Below are positions 44,539 through 55,849 of a stretch of DNA of 64,000 bases, in pieces. The DNA is taken from NCBI GenBank assembly GCA_037157565.1, contig JAZHRO010000063.1, positions 92,132,001-92,196,000 of the forward strand, in the 5' to 3' direction. Numbering within the stretch: position 1 is the first letter of the stretch; each line of letters starts with the position of its first letter. The position numbers were made by a program, and so were the translations under genes. This DNA comes from Thalassia testudinum. Its lineage: Eukaryota > Streptophyta > Magnoliopsida > Alismatales > Hydrocharitaceae. The notes beneath the pieces were generated by a model. That model was given only the letters and a program-made list of their open reading frames with translations. It was not told where the DNA came from and did not search any database.

Positions 44539-46875
44539 TGTTTAGTCTCCTCGATTGTATTTTAAAATCTTGCATCGTAGTATAGTTGATTAAGGAAAAT
44601 CAAACATTTAAAATTTATAATACTTGAATTAGAAAAGAAAAAATCTGAGGTTGTCTTTGGGAGCAAGCTTAATGCGCGATTGTCACTATTTGTATCTTAA
44701 GGCTCGAGAACAAGATGTAAAAATTAAAATTCCTTTTATCATCAATCTAGTTCAAAAATGCTTAATTAATCAATGTTAATATCACAAGCAAGCGAATTAT
44801 ATTTTAATCGTTGCTTAATTAAAGATAATAATTAAATAAAGTAGTTAAGCACTAAATATATTGAGCATTAATAGTGTTCCATCAAATGTGCCAAATATCA
44901 AAAATTAGAATCAATGCTTAGTAAATATAGCTAAAATCATAAATCATTACCTAAAAACATGATTTTCTCACATTTAGGTCCCTGGATGCCAGCATTTGGG
45001 TCCATACGAGTTTGCATTCAGGTCCCTACCCTCCTTCTTCAAGACCTGCATAGGGGTGTTCGAGCTCCTTCTTTGGCTTTGGTGAGGCTCGTCGGCAACA
45101 CTCCAGAATCACGCTGTAGCAGCCGTGTAGCTCCAGTGAGGGGTAGAGGACGATCATTGGAGGAGGACCGACGTGATGGCAGTGGCGTTGTGCCGATTAG
45201 CGATGGTTATGGTCGCAGATGACGTCGCCGGAGTCAAAGAGGACAGCAAGATCCGGGGGTGGTTGACAAATCTCCTTAAGGGATGAAAATCCACGCCGGT
45301 GGTCGCAAAAAGTTCCCCGTGCCACCATGGAGCTTCTTGTGGAGCTTCAGGATGTGAGGAGGTCATCTATGGCCGATCGACTTCAGGGAAGAGTAGCGAT
45401 GGTGGGTTGTTTGGTGGAGAGTGGGAGAGATCGAAGCTCAAAGACAAAGGGCCAGTGAGCTTCGTTGGAGGGTGGAGAACGTGGTGGTGATGATGATTTG
45501 TTGTGAGGAGGACGATGATGGGTGGACGACGTCGAGGAAGGGGGCAGCAGCGGTGCGTGTCCGGTGGGGTCCTCGACGTAGTGAAACTCCCAATAAAGAT
45601 ATGGCTTTTTCTCATCGTGGTGTGGCAGAGGTCGTGGAGTAGGTGGACAGTGAAGACGGTGGACAGAGTGGCAAGGGCATGTCACCAGAGTTTGGCCGAG
45701 TGGTTGCTGCCCACGAAGTAGGAGATGGAGAGGAGGGAGTTATGGTGGTGGTTGTGAGGTCTGAGGGGTCCCAACCTATGCTACAAAGGAAGAGGAAGAA
45801 GGGAGAGTACCTAGGAGGAGGAGAGGAGGATGGGAAGGTGGCTAGTGTGACCGCCGGTCATGAGGAAAAAGAAGAGGATGGCAAGGTGAACGGCGGCGAG
45901 GAAAAGGGAGGAGGAGGCCGTGCTTTGATCAGCGATGATCGGAGGAAGGTGAGGAAGGTGGTGGTGCTGGTCTTGAGGTTGGAGCATGCACGGAGGAAAA
46001 GAATGGAGGGGCCACTGGGGTTGGAGACGAAGAGGTCGTCGCGACTAAGGAGAAGGGCAGGAAATGCGGTCGAATCTCGACATCCTCCATTAGCGTGAGG
46101 CAAGGTTTATAGCTTGTTGGCGCGCAAGGAGAGGGCTGGAGGTTGCGGGAACGGCTCGCTAGAGTTGCATGGCTGGCGATTGCGGAGATGGATGGTGAGG
46201 TTATTGCTGGCAGGGGTATTTTGGCAAAGATATCAAAAGTTGAGGGGCCATTTGTAGGGAAATTAGGAATTAAGGACCAAAATGCAAATATGACCAAGGT
46301 AAAGTTCAAATGAATCCAAATTTTTATGGTAGCCTAATTTGGATATAAGGAAGTTGATGGTGACTTCAATTTTGTGTTTTAATGTCATTTTCATGGTAAA
46401 TTTACATTTAGACCCTAATTATACCAAATACTTGTCTATGATTCTATTTTAGGTCAAAACGAGTTCCGATCATCAAATTGACTACACCAAACCTTATAAA
46501 ATATTTTTAATTGATTTTTAGAAGGTTTATATTATATTTATTTACATCAAAACTATTCTAATTGAAGTGGGATTAAAATTAGGATTTTTTATTAGAATTA
46601 AACATTCAATTTGAATGTAAATCCTAAATTACTCAATACCAAATCATTTTTGGGACATTTAAGCTGAATTGACCTTTAATTAATCATAAGTTCACCCTCC
46701 AACTCTTCTGCATCCATAAATGTTTGTGAAAATTGTAGAATTAACACCTTTTTCTAGTAATTCCTCTCTATTCAACCCTAATTGAGTTATACCCTTCAAT
46801 GTATTAATTAGGTGAATTTAACCTTAGAACTTAGGTAAATTAGGTTAGTTATAGTGAATGATGGCAATGCCATCA
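44539..46875 (-). repeat. Element G 5' LTR
   Basis: 2337 bases; on the minus strand it starts TGATGGCATTGCCATCA (46875-46859), itself a 17-base palindrome, and ends CTAAACA at 44539. A TATAAACC box lies on the minus strand near 46104-46111. The G- and C-rich middle (45100-46080) produces long spurious frames. Related to F and H by the tip and by the GGTCCCTAACTT-like segments. Confidence 0.75.
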
Positions 46876-47929
46876 CTCTGGGTGAGGTGCAGGTATTTCA
46901 TGAAATAATTGTGACCTTAAATGTTTTCCATACTAATTTAGAGTTATGAATTATCTAGTGAGTGTCCTTTTAGCTATCATTAGGCCAAATGTTGCTAATG
47001 AAAGGTTAGGAAAGCATGATCGAGATACAACTATATGACATGATTAGTTTATTTTAGTGAAAACTAATCACATGAAGCCAATCCAATCCCATGAAAATAG
47101 GTCAGTTAATTACAGTGTCATAGTAATAATTATAAGTTTTTTAAATTACAAGTTATGCTACTACCAACATTAAAACACCTATTGTTAGTATTAAATAATG
47201 AGTTGGAATGGGCCAATGACCACTAAATAACCAATAAGAAAGAAAAAAGTAAAATGCCATTCTGAACATTTCGTATTGACATTTTCAATTAGAAATTTAG
47301 AGATTCATTGCCATTCCCAAGATATACACCAAATAGATTTCACATTCAAATATGTAGTAAGGTCATAATACCTCAACAAACTTCAACTTGAAATCAAGGC
47401 TTCCAAATCTTGTTCATAGGAAATATTTAATTAGAAAGATCTTAGGAGTTTGACACCCATACTTGATGACAAGAAGGTCAAATTTTCAGAAATTATCTAA
47501 ATCTGTTGCTACTCCTTGCCTTTTGTTTTCACATAGATAGAGAAAGTGATTGAATGAGAGAAATCGAGTGGGAGAGGTCTACTCAATCATAGATCAGTGA
47601 GCGAGAATGATAGCGAGAAATTGAGTGACAGAGATCTAATCGAGTGGGTGAGACTATCTAATCGAGTAGAATCCAATCAATAGAACATTGAGAATGATCA
47701 AGAAAGTGAGGGATCGAATCGAAAAGGAAAAATCTGAGCAAGAGATCAAATTTGAGTGCGAGATCAATCCAAAACACTAAAAGAAACCTCTACCTTCGAT
47801 GATCTCTGATGAGGACAGATTGGCATGTGAGAGATCGAGAGCTTTAACTAACCAGAGTCGATGAGAATGGGGAGCTTGATAAGGGGTGGTGACTCTGAGG
47901 TCCAAGAATGTGACAACGTTGTGGCCTCT

Positions 47930-48140
47930 GAGCTTGATCGCGAAGAAGCATCAACTCCATCGAGTGTCATTGCTCTGGGGTCTTGCGTCACTTTGAGGTT
48001 GGCATTGAGGATAAGAGTGGTGTCGTTTTGAGGTTGGCGTCGAGGATAACATCCGAGGTCGAGAGGCATCACTCTGAGGTTGGCGTTGAGGATAACATCT
48101 GAGGTTAAGAGGCATCACTGTGAGGTCGAGGATATGAGTG
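47930..48140. repeat. Degenerate tandem repeat, about 50-base unit
   Basis: At least three units built on GAGGTTGGC and GTTGAGGATAA followed by GAGGCATCACT. The opposite-strand frame translates to a repeated CYP-RQPQ-type peptide, which is an effect of the repeat and not evidence of a gene. Confidence 0.6.
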
Positions 48141-48424
48141 CAATCATCGGGGAGAAGCGACATTGCTTTAGGGTTAATAGAAGCGTAAGCGAAACAAAGA
48201 GACGCCTTTGGCCTCATGCATTTTTTTTTAAAGTTGCCTGCTAGTGAAGCATGGAACATTAGCAACTTATAAAAGATCCTATAGCGACATATATTAGATG
48301 TCAGTGTCAGTATACCGTTGGTGTACGCTACTTTTTTTGTTGTGAAACCTTGAATATCATATTTAAATCATTCTAAATTGAGAAATCAGTGTTGTCCAGA
48401 TTGGACTGTTGCTTTAGATCTGCT

Positions 48425-48479
48425 AGGTGATCTAATCACCTAATCATCCTGCACACCATTAATTGGTGTTCAGGATGAT
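48425..48479. repeat. Two adjacent inverted repeats
   Basis: AGGTGAT-CTA-ATCACCT (48425-48441) is followed at once by 16-base arms ATCATCCTGCACACCA (48443-48458) and TGGTGTTCAGGATGAT (48464-48479), with one mismatch and a 5-base loop. Confidence 0.7.
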
Positions 48480-48559
48480 CTAGTGATACTCTAAAAAATC
48501 CATTGGGTAATTACTTTGGTCTTGAATCAGTGCAGTTGATTCTTTTTGGCCAACAGTAC

Positions 48560-49350
48560 TGATGGTAATACCATCATTTGCCATAACTAACTTGAATTAG
48601 TTGAAATCATGTGATAAATGCTCCTGAATAATTGCTTGAGGACCATAATTCCATGTAGATATGTTTTGAGCAGAAAATAACAAATTAGGGTTAATTTTGC
48701 AATTCTAGCATCACATCCTAAATGCAGAGTAACCACGGGGTCACCCAAGGGTTAATTAAAGGTCAAATAAGCATTAAAGTACAAGAAGTGGGTTAACATA
48801 GATAAAAATAGGGTTTTACGCATTTCAAGAACTAAATAATACACAAAGCCCTAATTTCAACCTGCTTAAATTAAAGAGGTTTTGGTCATAATAAAATTTC
48901 TCTAAGCCTCCTAAAATTTATATAAAAATATTCTAAGAGGTTTGGTACCCTTGGTTTAACCATTTGAACATATTATGACCTTAAACAGAGTTTCAGATGG
49001 GATTTTACCCTAATTTAGGCTTCTGTGCAAATTTCCCAATCAAACATGGTCAAAACTCAAATCTAAGTGCACCATTAGATTACTTGGGTTCAAATTAGGT
49101 TAGCACAAAAATTTGGGCCCAATCAGAGTCCATCTTGACCTAGTTTGCAATCTAGTCCCTTAAATCTCTATTTCCTACACTTAATCCCCTAACTTTCAAT
49201 ATTTTTGTAATTAGGCCCCTAACTTCTTCATCCTCTTCACAGTTATGCCCTTGCAGCCATTGTTGGGTCAAATCCTACACATTCGACCTTTGACCAATTA
49301 GAAATCTCATCAAATCACCTCCAAATCCTACCAAATTTGGTGGGATTGAA
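48560..49350 (+). repeat. H: LTR fragment related to F and G
   Basis: Starts TGATGGTAATACCATCA (perfect palindrome) and is collinear in patches with F's U3 (6779-7480): ATAAATGCTCC, GGACCATAATTC, TTAAAGGTCAAATA-GCATTAAAGT, and CCCCTAACTTCTTCA. It stops near 49350, where PPR-gene sequence begins, so R, U5 and any internal part are absent. Confidence 0.65.
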
Positions 49351-49357
49351 ATTCACA

Positions 49358-49934
49358 CATTGGAGATTCATGTGAATGCAACCCACAAAATTTGTGGATC
49401 CCCACAATGCCTGGGATCCAATTGCTCAAGATGTGTCCAGGTGACCTCTCCAAAAGCAATCTACTTGTGCATGGCAGTAGCACCAAGAAGTGATGTCCAT
49501 ACCACAGCATTAGGCTTGAGCGGCATCTTAATGATGAATCTAAATGCCTCTCCCATAAGTCCTGCTCTTCCCAACAAGTCCACCATGTAGCCATAATGCT
49601 CGATCTTGGGCACAATCTCATGCTCCATTCTCCATAATAATTTGAACCCTTCCTGCAATAATCCACAATGGCTTCAAACATAAAGAACATTGACGAACGC
49701 GATCTCCGTAGGGACCATTCCTACTTTCTCCATCACATTGAACTCCAACACATTCTCTTCCATCCTGTTCAAAGCCAACCCTACAATCAGAGAATTCCAC
49801 ATGTATGACACCACACTCCTTGTCCCTAGCTTGGCAAACACCCTGCACACATCCTCGATGCCCCTACACTTTGCATACACATCAATCAGTGCATTATCCA
49901 CATGCACATTCCCATCCAAAGCCACCTTAAACAC
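49358..49934 (-). pseudogene. PPR protein gene fragment (PLS class with E motif), broken
   Basis: Plant pentatricopeptide-repeat proteins bind organelle RNA; PLS-class members with E motifs act in RNA editing or processing. Readable in order on the minus strand: VHVDNALIDVYAKC (a P/L-type repeat), SYMWNSLIVGLALN (S-type), a damaged repeat around GMVPTEIAFVNVL, IEHYGYMVDLLGRAGLMGEAF, MPLKPNAVVWTSLLGATAMHK, and after a stop an E-motif-like GEVTWTHLEQLDPRHCGD. Stops and shifts lie near 49674 and 49460. The N-terminal repeats and any DYW domain are absent. It lies tail-to-tail with LTR fragment H, so it is a gene relic, not a working gene. Confidence 0.85.
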
Positions 49935-51474
49935 ATATATAGGAATTTGTCGTTTTTGCCTCCTTTTTTAGTTTCATGAATAGCTATTACCTTTTCATAT
50001 ATAGGATTTTTATGTGTGGTTTGATGAAAAGTAAAAACATCCTAAAAGGTATTTAGTATTTTTCAAGAATTGGAATTTACCTTGTCTTTATTTAATAACT
50101 AGAAGCTAGCTATTCTGGTGCCAAACATGTAGTTTCTTTTAAAGAAATCTGTAGTGGTAATGTCTATGATTCTCTTAAAGGTGGATTCAACTCATTCTAT
50201 AAATCTACAGTCTGGTTGATGTTTTTCTCCTGTAAAGTAATGCAGAAGTCATTTGTTAACACATTAAGCTTGTCTCATGCATGATGTATGCTGCATATGC
50301 AAATGCCTATATCATTTCCTTTAAATTCAGGCTGTCACTGATATCATGCTATGCTTTTTTGTGAATTAAGTACACCTTATCTAGTAATTACTCTAATACT
50401 TGTGCTATTATTCTAAATTTCAACACACAGAAGTAATTGACTACAACAGATAATAAGTTTTAGTTGGTTATTAAAAGAAATAGGTTTATGGTTGTTAGAA
50501 TCTTTGATAGGAGGTATTGTTTTGCATTATTGCCAATAAGGTGGAATTTCAAAATTATGTTAAATTTCAGGTGATGTTTCCTTGTACTCTTCTTGGGATT
50601 GGTGAGAACTAGACAATGATGAAAACAACCCTTTGATTCTGTAGTCCACTCTCTAAATGAACCCTTTGTTGTTCATCTTTTCCTTGCATATGCCTAGACT
50701 AATTCAAAACAACTTGCTATTGGCTATGAGTTTGTTGCTTCCCATTCCTTATGTCACTATTAGAACATGGTCCTTTAAAATGATGCTTCTTAGACTTCCT
50801 CAAAAAATCATTTAGCTCATCAATTCTCCCCTTAGAATCACCAAATGGCAACTTTGGAGTAGTACTATTGGAACTTCTAACTCAATTTGTCGACCACATT
50901 TCCCTTTGCATTCAGGTATATTGCTCTGCATTGCAATCTCAATGATGCTGAAATGAAAGATCCAACTAATCTTTTATCAAATTTTGTTTGTTTACATTAT
51001 CTCCCTCAATCAATTAAACTCACGGTATTGAAATGTTTGCCTTTCATGAATAATGATGCATTATATTATTACTACTTGCAACCACAGGCTGAATTCCAAA
51101 TGCCTGAGGATCCACACCTGAATGATGCATTATAGGATGGTAGGTGGTATGATCAAAAATGCTTGATGTTGTCACTGTCCAAAAAAAAAAAATCCCAGGC
51201 AACATGGAATATGATTTAATAAGCATTTGTTATCTGTTTACATGAATAACCAAAGACAATGGCTTCTTATTTTCTTTTGAGTGCAATTCCATCTCCGATT
51301 TCAAAGGAGTGAACTCTTCTTTTAGTTGACTAGCATGGATGCTTCCACTTTATTCAAGAAAAGTACTAAATACATTAGTTCCAACCTCTAGGAGTTTCAA
51401 GATATATCCTCAAGCTTGGGAACACTTTGTGTGGTCAAACTTGAACAGGGTGTTTCCTTTCTACCGATGCCATT
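49935..51474. other. Unassigned stretch, no gene recognised
   Basis: A/T-rich. A short open frame at 50887-51135 (plus) has no family I recognise. A run of A at 51180-51191 might be a retroposon tail but no source is visible. Confidence 0.35.
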
Positions 51475-51937
51475 TGTAGGTTCTAATGGAGGAAGGTGAG
51501 ATTTGCGTGATAAAAATAAAATGCGGAAATATAAATAATCAATCTCATAAAAAAACAATCACACAAATTTACAAGTATTTTTAGGTGGAAACCCAAACCC
51601 AGGTAAAAATCACCACCTAAGCTTCTCGACTTAGGATTTCCCGATTGCCTTAGTTGATCAAATCCACTAACGCACTACTTCAACGAGGGTAGTACAACCT
51701 CTCACAACCACACTACTTAAATGAGGGTAGTATACCTCAAACACCTCCTCTTCACGAGGAGTATTTTGTCTCTCAAGGGAGATGGAAATTCGGAAGGCAA
51801 ATACCCAAACAAAGACAATTACAAATATCCTATAGAGCTACAAAGTATTAAAATCTAGCTACTATAGGCAATAGAAACTTCCCTTTGATGGAAGTGCATC
51901 GGCTATTGACATGAAGTGCATGAACCAGCAAGGGCAA
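51475..51937 (-). repeat. Array LTR 1, truncated
   Basis: Starts TGTAGGTTCTAATGGAGG and is collinear with 53684-54150. It breaks off at GCAAGGGC and joins interior sequence AAATGGAGGTTGCC near 51937, so U3 and the PPTs are missing. Confidence 0.82.
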
Positions 51938-53669
51938 AATGGAGGTTGCCAAAATGGATGGGGCTCCCATCCAAAGCTTGGAGGTCCAGGCATTAGAGCC
52001 GGTCTTCAATTGAGTGGTCGACGCATAGCGGTTCGATCACCCGCCGGTCTTCTTGTCGATCTTCTCATCTTCCTCATTGTTCTACTTTTTGGTCCCCCCA
52101 ATTCGAGTAGTCCATCTTTCATCTTCGAAGTCTAATCTTTGATATTGAAATCTTCTTTGTGACTAATAGAACAAGACTCTAATTCTCTCTTCGGTATCCA
52201 AGTTAATTTGGATCTGATTTTGTTAGTTGGTCTCCTTGATGGAGATCCTTTCTCAACCTTTTGTTAGGTGCTAAATCCATTTAACAACTTATCTGATTTT
52301 TCTTTAAGGCAAGCAAGATCGTTTTCAATAACAAGCATCTTGGTTTTTAAGTCAGAAATTTTTATTTTTAAACTAATATTCTCCTCAATCAATTTATTAT
52401 TTTCATTGATTAGGTTATGATTTTCTAACAATAAGTTATCATTTTTCAGACTAGAACTAACTTCTAGATCTTTAAGTTGAATCTCTAGCCTTTCATTTTC
52501 AGATTTTAGAAAACTAAGATTCCTTTTAATGATCTTATTTTCTATTTTTAGTGACTTACTAAGCTCATATAATTCATCAAAGGCATCTTGTAATTCAGAA
52601 TTTACCTCCTTGTTTTTTTTGTTATCGTCGTTATCACTTGCAATGGCCATGAAGCCCATGCAAGCGACTTCGTTTTTTCTTCTTGAGATATTCCTCTTCT
52701 TCTTCCACCGAGGTCAAGTCATCCCAAGTATCTTGGAATGCTTTCTTCTTGTACTTCTTCTCCTTCTTCTTTTCTTTCTTAAGAAGAGGACATTCAGGTC
52801 AAATATGCCCTTTCTTGTTGCAATGATGGCAACATCTCAGGCTATCTTGCTCCTTTTCCTTCTCTTTCTTTGAGTTCTTGCAAAACTTAGAAAATTTCTT
52901 AAATAAAATCCTAAGGTCTTTGCTGTCGGAACTTACCTCGCTGTCCAAAGTGGCTTTGAAGGCAAGAGTCTTCCTTGGCTTCTGCTCTGGTGTGTCCTTC
53001 TGCTTCATCTTTGTCTCATAGGCCATGAGATTGCCTAAGAGATCCTCCATGTTGAGCTCATCAACTTGATTTGCCTCCTTGATGGCGGTGACCTTTTGTT
53101 CCCATTCTAGTCCAAGGGAATGAGGAAGCTTTCCTTGAAGCTCCCCCTTGATAAAGGGCTTTCCTAAGGCTTTCAAATTATTTACTATGAGAGTGCACCT
53201 AGTGTTCATCTCGCTTAAAGACTCATTAGGTTTCATAGAAAAAGATTCAAAATGTTGAGAAAGAATGTTAATTTTAGAAACCTTTACCTTTGAGGTACAC
53301 TCATGAGTTACCTCTAATATATGCCAAATCTCATATGCAGTGGCGCATTGTGAGATCTAGTTGAATTCCTCCGGGCTCAATGCACAATATAATGTGTTCA
53401 TTGTCTTTGCATTGAGAGAAAGCTCCCGAATTTGCTGTTGCGAGTATCTCCCACGAGTCTCTCTAGGATGTTGAACGAGGTCTTGCACCTAGCCTAAAAG
53501 GTGAAGTCATTGGCTTGAAGCCAAGTCTTCATCCAAAGTTTCCAATAAGGGTAGTTGCTCTTGTCAAAAAATGATGGACATGTAGTAGAGTGCCCCTCGG
53601 ATGTTCTCATCCCGGTAATGCATTCCTCCATGATTGCTTGCCGATGTATGACACCGATATGCATGACTT
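51938..53669 (-). pseudogene. First array interior: copia gag, broken
   Basis: Gag readable from about 53690 to 52264: an N-terminal segment with NYPYWKLWMKTWLQ typical of copia gag, the middle with MKPNESLSEMNTRCTLIVNNLKALG and DLLGNLMAYETKMKQ, a zinc knuckle CHHCNKKGHI then a stop where the fourth Cys segment PECPLL should follow, and a coiled-coil tail (NSELQDAFDELYELSKSLK and on, rich in Leu, Glu, Asn, Lys). After TNKIG-like sequence the frame ends and no pol follows. Several stops and shifts occur (about 53490, 53240 and 52797). Confidence 0.85.
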
Positions 53670-53681
53670 GCTCTGATACCA
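53670..53681 (-). other. Primer-binding site, tRNA-Met type
   Basis: Minus strand TGGTATCAGAGC, the standard plant copia site complementary to initiator tRNA-Met, two bases from LTR 2. Confidence 0.88.
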
Positions 53682-54316
53682 AATGTAGGTTCTAACGGAG
53701 GGGGGTGAGATTTGCGTGATAAAAATAAAATGTGGAAATATAAATAATCAATCTCACAAAAAAATAATCACACATGTATACAAGTATTTTTAGGTGGAAA
53801 CCCAAACCTGGGTAAAAACCACCACCTAAGCCTCTCGACTTAGGATTTCCTAATCGACTTAGTCGATCAAATCCACTAACGTACTACTTCAATGAGGGTT
53901 ATACAAGCTCTTACAACCACGCTACTTAAACGAGGGTAGCATACCTCAAACCCTCCTCTTCACGAGGAGTATTTTGTCTCACAATTGAGACGGGAATACG
54001 TAAGGAGAATACACAAACAAAGACAATTACAAATATCCTATAGGGCCATAAAGTAAGTATTTAAATCCAGCTACTATAAGCAAAAGAAACATCCCTTTGA
54101 TGGAAGTGCATTGGCTATTGACATGGAGTTCATGAACCATGCAAGGGCACAAATGGCGCTCTCGTATTCATAGGCGAGAGAGTGGGTGCATAGTTGGGAA
54201 GATGCTCTCAAGATGTAAACTAAGGCTTGGAGAGAAAGATCACTTCTCAAGATCAATTTGATACAATATAATGTGGAAGTAGTGTATCAAGGTGTGTTTG
54301 ACAAAGGAAGTGCACC

Positions 54317-54332
54317 CCTCTATTTATAGAGG
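54317..54332 (-). promoter_or_regulatory. LTR 2 TATA box
   Basis: Minus strand CTATAAATAG inside the small inverted repeat CCTCTA...TAGAGG. R begins about 30 bases further on towards 54290. Confidence 0.65.
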
Positions 54333-54448
54333 CCCTAAGAAGGGTTTAGAAGTCACTTCTAGCTGTTGGAAGGCTTTTATATCTATGAGGAAGAGATCAA
54401 AGGTAAAATAGGCCGAAATCAGGGTCATTAAAGATTCTGACAAGGTTA

Positions 54449-55135
54449 TCAGACGTCTGAATCTATTATCAGATGTTTGGGTCAACGTCTAATCTAGGGA
54501 TCGGTCGTGTGATCCAGAAGGGTGTATCTTCTAGATAGGGTTAGATCAAGACGGTCGTCTTGGATTTAATTATAAGATGTCTGGGCTTATAATTAGATAT
54601 CTAATTTTAAGAAGGTTTCTTTCTTGTTTTTAAAAGATCGAAACAGGGTTCTAGTGATAGGTCCACAGATGACAGATCGGATGCTAAGCAATAGGTCTCG
54701 ACGTCTGAAAACACAAATCACTGCGGAAATGGATTTCCCGAGGCTCAAACAGCTATAAGGTCAGATAAGAAGTAATTAGGGTCAGATCTTAGCTTAACAT
54801 CTATTTATTAGATCTCTGGGATGAACTACGAACGTCTGAAAGTGAATGTGAGTCATATTAAGGGTTAATCCTCAACAATTAGAGTTGTCAAGCCAACAGT
54901 CCTCTAGTGGGATGTCTAGCAAGGTCATCAGACATCTTTTAAGACGTCTGGACTAAGGTATGAACTACTGAAACTAACAGACAGAGAGTTGATTTCTAGC
55001 CTAAGTGCTTTAGACGTCTAATCAAACAATCAGGCATCTTAAAGTTTAAGATCAGACATTTGATGTCCAGATTGGACGTCTGAACAGGCTGTTTGATGCC
55101 TACTTTGGTTTTTCGAAGTTCTCTACGAGATGTCT
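54449..55135. promoter_or_regulatory. Array of AGACGTCT palindromes in LTR 2 U3
   Basis: Perfect copies: TCAGACGTCTGA (54449-54460), AGACGTCT (54942-54949), TAGACGTCTA (55011-55020). Near copies at 54471, 54484, 54549, 54575, 54595, 54700, 54831, 54911, 54930, 55075 and 55128, often with A/T in place of the central CG or with GTCTGA on one side. The core GACGTC is a C-box/CRE-type bZIP target. All lie 100-800 bases upstream of the TATA box on the minus strand. Confidence 0.6.
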
Positions 55136-55487
55136 AACTATCCTAGGGTTGAGTATGTGTTCCTAGGACTACTGTAGGGTACTTTGGGGCTCTTTAACAA
55201 AAGATCTAAGCAAATAAAAATCAAAGAACAAAAAGACAAATACATAGAGCAAAAATAGAAAGAACTTTTATCATATTCTTCATCTTCTTGTCTTCTAGCT
55301 CTTGCTCCACGCGAAGCTCCTTCTCCCCCATCAAGCTCCTCCAATCCACCATGGATGCAAGCTTGAGCTCCTCCTCACTTGTATCCATTTGCAATTCTAT
55401 TGAAACACATAAACTCAAATGCAAATATTAAATAACAAATATTTTGTTACCATCAAAATTAATAGTCATGGTGCCCTTGCACCAACA

Positions 55488-55776
55488 ATCCCCCCTTTTT
55501 TTATGATGACAAAACTATAAATATTACTCCAAAAAATTCTCCCCCTTTTTGATATTATCAAAACAATTTAATCAAGTTATCCTATACTCCCCCTTAAAAC
55601 ATGCTCTTCTAATTTACTCTTTTTGGCATAACATGATAGCTATATATTTATCCATTAACTCCCCCTTTCTAATGGAAATATAGCTATGTTATCTATAGAG
55701 ATTTCCCTTTTATAAATGAAGAAATCTTTCTCCTCCTTAATGATGGACAAATAACTTGTAAATTTTATCTCCCCCT
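55488..55776 (-). promoter_or_regulatory. Five polypurine tracts before LTR 2
   Basis: On the minus strand GGGGGAG or GGGGGGA tracts at 55769-55776, 55659-55670, 55587-55595, 55538-55550 and 55488-55501, the last touching the LTR. Repeated PPT-like tracts at this place are known from Sireviruses. Confidence 0.7.
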
Positions 55777-55849
55777 ATCTAAATGCTACCAACTAAAATT
55801 AACATAAAGTAGAGGGTAACGAATTTACCTCACTTACCAAGGCCAACAA

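Larger units (their letters stand above)
46876..48559. other. Unassigned stretch beyond G
   Basis: A/T-rich sequence without a convincing frame. GAG-rich degenerate sequence at 47540-47800, a tandem repeat at 47930-48140 and two adjacent hairpins at 48425-48479 are the only structure I see. The stretch 48250-48345 loosely resembles the subterminal part of a CACTA-type DNA transposon, but no second end was found. Confidence 0.4.
53684..55487 (-). repeat. Array LTR 2, complete
   Basis: 1804 bases; on the minus strand starts TGTTGGTGCAAGG (55487) and ends CCTACA (53684). TATA box at 54320-54329. U3 is about 1.15 kb and holds an array of AGACGTCT-like palindromes at 54449-55135. Confidence 0.88.

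Noticed and set aside
44959..46309. Gly/Glu/Arg-rich and Pro/Ser-rich frames
   Set aside because: G-rich part of the G LTR; both strands are open at once, no domain.
48250..48345. Possible end of a CACTA-type DNA transposon (CACAACAAAAAAAGTAGCG on the minus strand)
   Set aside because: The terminal CACTA is not intact, and neither a second end nor a target duplication was found.
49358..49934. PPR gene as a working host gene
   Set aside because: Stops, frameshifts and missing N-terminal repeats.
50887..51135. 82-codon frame as a possible exon
   Set aside because: No recognised family, no convincing splice context or neighbouring exons.
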